16,709 nucleotides of DNA from assembly GCA_934394595.1 (NCBI GenBank), contig CAKRRX010000049.1, positions 1-16,709 of the forward strand. Direction: 5' to 3'. The notes beneath the pieces are model-generated. The model was not told where the DNA came from. It worked only from the letters and a program-made list of their open reading frames with translations, and searched no databases. The DNA is from an uncultured Blautia sp. GTDB lineage: Bacteria; Bacillota; Clostridia; Lachnospirales; Lachnospiraceae. A program made the translations under genes and the position numbers. Below, in pieces: positions 13,575 to 16,709 of this stretch (its first letter is position 1; every line of letters starts with the position of its first letter).

Positions 13575-15080
13575 TTACCAGTTGAGATAATAATATACCA
13601 GAGAAGAAATCATCTGAATATGTTCCACCGCTTCAGTTTCGCTTCCTCCCCCCTCTGACATCACGCACAAGATATAATTGGTGCGTTCTCCATAAACAAT
13701 GGCAATGTCGTGCTGACTAAGATCATTCTCACCGGTCTTATTGGCTACCTGAATCTCTTCAGACAGTCCTCCTGGAATCTTGCTTCTGGTATCCTGTGCC
13801 AAAAGTAAAGACAGCATCTTTTCCGAAGACTCTTTGTCCACACATTTCTTACGGTATATCTTTTCCAAAAGCCTTCCACAATCCTCCACAGATGTGGTAT
13901 TGCTGCCAAATCCCGCAGGCTCTGTTTCTGAGGGAGAAAGAGTATGCTTAACAGCAGTATCCTCATAGCCCGCTTCTTTTAGATAACGATTTATGGATCT
14001 TGCCCCTGCACGAAACTGTCCGGAAGCCGTCTGTAGTCTCACCAGCTCATTAAAGGACTCATTGTCACTGTATGTCACCATATTTTCCATCAGCCGGAAG
14101 ATCTTATTGGCTACTGTGTCACTGTCAGGATCTGCTTTTAAAATACTGCCCTCATGTTTTTTGATATTTTCCATATTGTCATAAGATGCAGCCATAGTGA
14201 AAGCTTTAATCAGACTGGCAGAGGTCATTGCCTTATTATTGATGGAAAATTTCTTTTTTGCGCCCAGGTCCTTTACATAGACACTCCACTCACCCTCATA
14301 GCCTGCAAGAAGCTCTTTCAACGCCTTTTCCAGATTCTTGATTCCCGTGGCTTTAAGCTCTTTGATGCTCCCATCAGATTCCACAGTAAATCCTTCCGCA
14401 GTATTGCCTCCAGAGGCCAGGGCTCCTGTCTTTTCATCAAAATAGTAATATCCGTCAAAAGACCTTCCTGGTACTTCCATCTTACCGACATAACAGATTC
14501 CGCCTTCCTGACACAGCCTTCCTCTGTCATCAAAAAAGTAATAACCGTCCAGCACCTTTCCTCCGATTTGTTCCTGCTCAAAGAAACGTACCTGAGGAGC
14601 AGCAGAAAGTCTTCCCAGATTTTCTACCATGTAAATACCTGCCGTCCATTCCTGCACAGTTTTATCTGCTGATACCGGTGCCACGCTTTCTGCAATTTCC
14701 ACCAGATGGCTGGCTGCTGCCTTGAATTTTCCAGTTTCATCGTGATAATAATATCCGTCAAAAACCGTACCATCTATTTCAAAATGGTCAAAATAATGAA
14801 TCGCCGGAGACTGATGCAGGCTTCCCTCCTGACTGACGCAATAAAATCCATCGCTTTTCAGCAGATATTTTCCATCACTGTCAGGAATGGGACAGATACT
14901 GGAATCATCCGTAACAACAGAAAGCATTCCCCCTTCTGTGGCACCATATATCGATATCGGCATATTTTCCAAAAAGCTTCTCTGAAAAATACTGCCAAAA
15001 GAACTGCCGCAAAATACACCAAGAACTGCCCCCACTGTCAGCAGAGTCCGAAAACATTGTACTTTTCTGTGTTTTTTCAT
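13575..15080 (-). CDS. Class A beta-lactamase-fold serine hydrolase with wall-binding-like repeats
   Basis: 501-residue exported protein. A basic N-terminus and hydrophobic segment (about 10-30) act as signal or membrane anchor. The middle (about 70-225) has aromatic repeats resembling glucan/choline-binding modules: DGYYYHDETGKF (108-119), DGYYFFDDRGRL (178-189) and DGYYYFDEKTGAL (209-221), with a weaker SDGFYCVSQEGSL at 76. The C-terminal domain (about 245-500) has the penicillin-recognising triad: SLIK with Ser289 and Lys292, SDN at 338-340 and KTG at 448-450. The omega-loop Glu/Asn of true class A beta-lactamases is not obvious (SETEPAGFGSN here). A wall or penicillin-binding role is therefore as likely as antibiotic hydrolysis. 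AGGAG lies six bases before the ATG. It starts 45 bases after the helicase, where a possible own promoter sits. Confidence 0.85.
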   Translation of the reverse strand: MKKHRKVQCFRTLLTVGAVLGVFCGSSFGSIFQRSFLENMPISIYGATEGGMLSVVTDDSSICPIPDSDGKYLLKSDGFYCVSQEGSLHQSPAIHYFDHFEIDGTVFDGYYYHDETGKFKAAASHLVEIAESVAPVSADKTVQEWTAGIYMVENLGRLSAAPQVRFFEQEQIGGKVLDGYYFFDDRGRLCQEGGICYVGKMEVPGRSFDGYYYFDEKTGALASGGNTAEGFTVESDGSIKELKATGIKNLEKALKELLAGYEGEWSVYVKDLGAKKKFSINNKAMTSASLIKAFTMAASYDNMENIKKHEGSILKADPDSDTVANKIFRLMENMVTYSDNESFNELVRLQTASGQFRAGARSINRYLKEAGYEDTAVKHTLSPSETEPAGFGSNTTSVEDCGRLLEKIYRKKCVDKESSEKMLSLLLAQDTRSKIPGGLSEEIQVANKTGENDLSQHDIAIVYGERTNYILCVMSEGGGSETEAVEHIQMISSLVYYYLNW

Positions 15081-15106
15081 GTAGTTCTCCTTTTTTCAAT
15101 AAGGGA

Positions 15107-15135
15107 AGTATACCTTTTTTTCACCTCAGTTGCAA
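15107..15135 (-). promoter_or_regulatory. Possible promoter of the serine hydrolase gene
   Basis: TTGCAA (15130-15135), 17 bases, TATACT (15107-15112) on the minus strand, overlapping the last codons of the helicase gene. The -35 is weak (four of six). Confidence 0.5.
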
Positions 15136-16709
15136 CCGTTTCTTTCAGTCCTGTCTTTCCAGAAAGTGTGAAGCTGCTGCTCCACATTGGACAGCGTACA
15201 CCTTTTCCTGTCATTCCACTCCACCGGAAAGAGACTGCTATATTCCCTTTGCAAAAATCTCTCATCCAGTAAAAGGATCACGCCTGTGTCCTCCCTGGTG
15301 CGGATCACTCTGCCTGCTGCCTGAAGAACCTTATTCATTCCCGGATAGCGATAAGCATAATCAAAGCCATTTTCTCCCTTTTCCAGATAAAATTCCCGAA
15401 GGATTTCTCTTTCATTGCTTACCTGAGGAAGTCCGGTTCCTACCAGTATTGCTCCGATCAGTTTTTCTCCCATCAGATCAATTCCTTCAGAAAAAATCCC
15501 ACCCATAATGCAAAATGCCACAAGAGATTCCTGATTTTCCTGAAATTTTTCCAGAAATTCTTCTCTCTCTTTTTCATTCATAGAACTGCTCTGACAGATA
15601 CAGTGAACCCAGTTTACGGAAAACTCCTCTTCATATATTTCGTACACATCCTCCAGCATTTTATAAGATGGGAAAAAAACCATATAGTTTCCTTTTTTCT
15701 GCCATACTGTCCTGGCAATATATTCTGCGATCCTGTGATATTCCTCATAGCCTCTCCGCGTATACAGGGTACTTACATCACATCCGTTCAGAATACACCG
15801 TTTCTCCTGCTCAAAGGGGGATCTTACATAAATTCCGTAATCATCTGTCCGGCAGCTTAACAGCTTCCGGTAATAATCCATAGGAAGAAGTGTAGCAGAA
15901 AAGAATACTGTACTTCGCCCTTTTTTCAGATATTCTCCCAGATTGGCAGCGGGATTTACGCAGAACAGCTTCAGACGGAAAGTTCCATCTGAGCCATTTT
16001 CTGCATAGACTACATAATTCTCATCTACATATTCTGCGATATTCAAAAAATTGCGGACATCAAAATACAGCATTCGCACGTCCTCTTCCAGCTCTGCATC
16101 TTTATGCTCTTCCAGATAGGATTCAAAACCTCCCTGTATTTTCAGGAGTCCCATTGTGATACTTCCAGTGCCCGGAAGCACTTTATAATCTCCGCACTCC
16201 TTTTGCAGTTCGTCCAGCATTCTCTTTACCCGTCCCATGGAACGGTAAACAGCCGGCATCTTTTCTCTGATTTTTTTCCGGACCTTTATCAGCGATTCCC
16301 TGCATATGGAGGCACTGTACATCTCCCTGCCTCTTTCTACCAGATTGTGTGCTTCATCAATAAGAAAAATATAGCTGCCTCCCGCCCCTTCTCCGAAAAA
16401 GCGTTTCAGATGTACATTGGGATCAAATACATAATTGTAATCACAGATCACACCGTCCACCCACAGTGACAGATCCAGACACATCTCAAAAGGACACACC
16501 TGCCACTTCTTTGCATATTCCAGGATCTGTTCCCTGTCATAAACATGCTCTGTGGTCCACAGATCAAACACAGCGTCATTTACTCTGTCAAAATGCCCTC
16601 TTGCATAGGGACAATCCCCTGGATTGCATTTGGTTTCCTCCATAAAGCACAGCTTTTCCTTGGCTGTTATGGTCACTACCTTGTATTTCAGGCCATTTTT
16701 CTGCAAAAC
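15126..16709 (-). CDS. DinG/XPD-like Fe-S DNA helicase, C-terminal part (cut by window edge)
   Basis: Superfamily 2 helicase of the DinG/Rad3/XPD group, 5'-3' unwinding expected; about 527 codons are present and the Walker A end lies outside the window. TAKEKLCF, then CNPGDCPYARGHFDR and WQVCPFEMC supply the cysteines of a 4Fe-4S cluster (about residues 20, 27, 32 and 71 of the visible part). The DEAH box is LIDEAHN (115-121). VFFSATLLPMDYY (motif III region), FCIMGGIFSEGIDL and QAAGRVIRTREDTGVILLLDERF (motif VI, from 462) complete helicase domain 2. TGA ends it 45 bases before the next gene. The codon where the visible frame begins is internal, not a start. A role in DNA repair is inferred from family; the exact substrate is unknown. 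Confidence 0.92.
   Translation of the reverse strand, partial: VLQKNGLKYKVVTITAKEKLCFMEETKCNPGDCPYARGHFDRVNDAVFDLWTTEHVYDREQILEYAKKWQVCPFEMCLDLSLWVDGVICDYNYVFDPNVHLKRFFGEGAGGSYIFLIDEAHNLVERGREMYSASICRESLIKVRKKIREKMPAVYRSMGRVKRMLDELQKECGDYKVLPGTGSITMGLLKIQGGFESYLEEHKDAELEEDVRMLYFDVRNFLNIAEYVDENYVVYAENGSDGTFRLKLFCVNPAANLGEYLKKGRSTVFFSATLLPMDYYRKLLSCRTDDYGIYVRSPFEQEKRCILNGCDVSTLYTRRGYEEYHRIAEYIARTVWQKKGNYMVFFPSYKMLEDVYEIYEEEFSVNWVHCICQSSSMNEKEREEFLEKFQENQESLVAFCIMGGIFSEGIDLMGEKLIGAILVGTGLPQVSNEREILREFYLEKGENGFDYAYRYPGMNKVLQAAGRVIRTREDTGVILLLDERFLQREYSSLFPVEWNDRKRCTLSNVEQQLHTFWKDRTERNGCN

Noticed and set aside
1..16709. CRISPR array, insertion sequence or prophage
   Set aside because: No regularly spaced repeats, transposase, integrase or phage structural proteins were seen.

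Overview
The window looks like chromosomal DNA of a Clostridia-class Firmicute, most likely a gut Lachnospiraceae (inferred from protein families and gene order, not from a search). Supporting signs are the gene run ispF-cysS-mrnC-rlmB-sigH, AGGAGG-type ribosome binding sites, TTGACA/TATAAT-like promoters, and SpaA/isopeptide and SipW-type surface proteins. Every protein gene lies on the minus strand. The only plus-strand gene is a tRNA-Thr(GGU) at the left edge.

In transcription order (right to left), the window opens with the 3' part of a DinG/XPD-like Fe-S helicase (15126-16709, cut by the edge). Next is a membrane-anchored class A beta-lactamase-fold serine hydrolase carrying wall-binding-like aromatic repeats (13575-15080), then ridA with its own promoter and hairpin terminator. 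After these comes the housekeeping operon ispF-cysS-mrnC-rlmB-sigH (9176-12866), driven by a near-consensus promoter at 12944-12972.

A 553-bp, very AT-rich regulatory region (8622-9175) follows. It holds two copies of a 46-bp element, each with a 20-bp imperfect palindrome directly upstream of a -10 box. It also holds a long inverted repeat, a separate TTGACT-16-TATCAT promoter, and a leader with a near-perfect Shine-Dalgarno in front of a three-codon micro-ORF (Met-Cys-Cys) and an overlapping 31-codon GTG ORF.

That region feeds a tightly packed seven-gene surface operon (105-8621), the most interesting part of the window. It has five divergent TasA/camelysin-like paralogs with SipW-type leaders, one of them with a C-terminal PKTGD-type wall-sorting tail. 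With them come one SipW-type Ser/His signal peptidase and a 1370-residue adhesin made of isopeptide-type and SpaA-like domains. The simplest model is that the peptidase processes the paralogs, which assemble into a mixed surface fibre, while the giant protein acts as an adhesin or tip. No sortase is present, and the giant protein has no recognisable anchor. The operon ends about 30 bp from the convergent tRNA-Thr gene.
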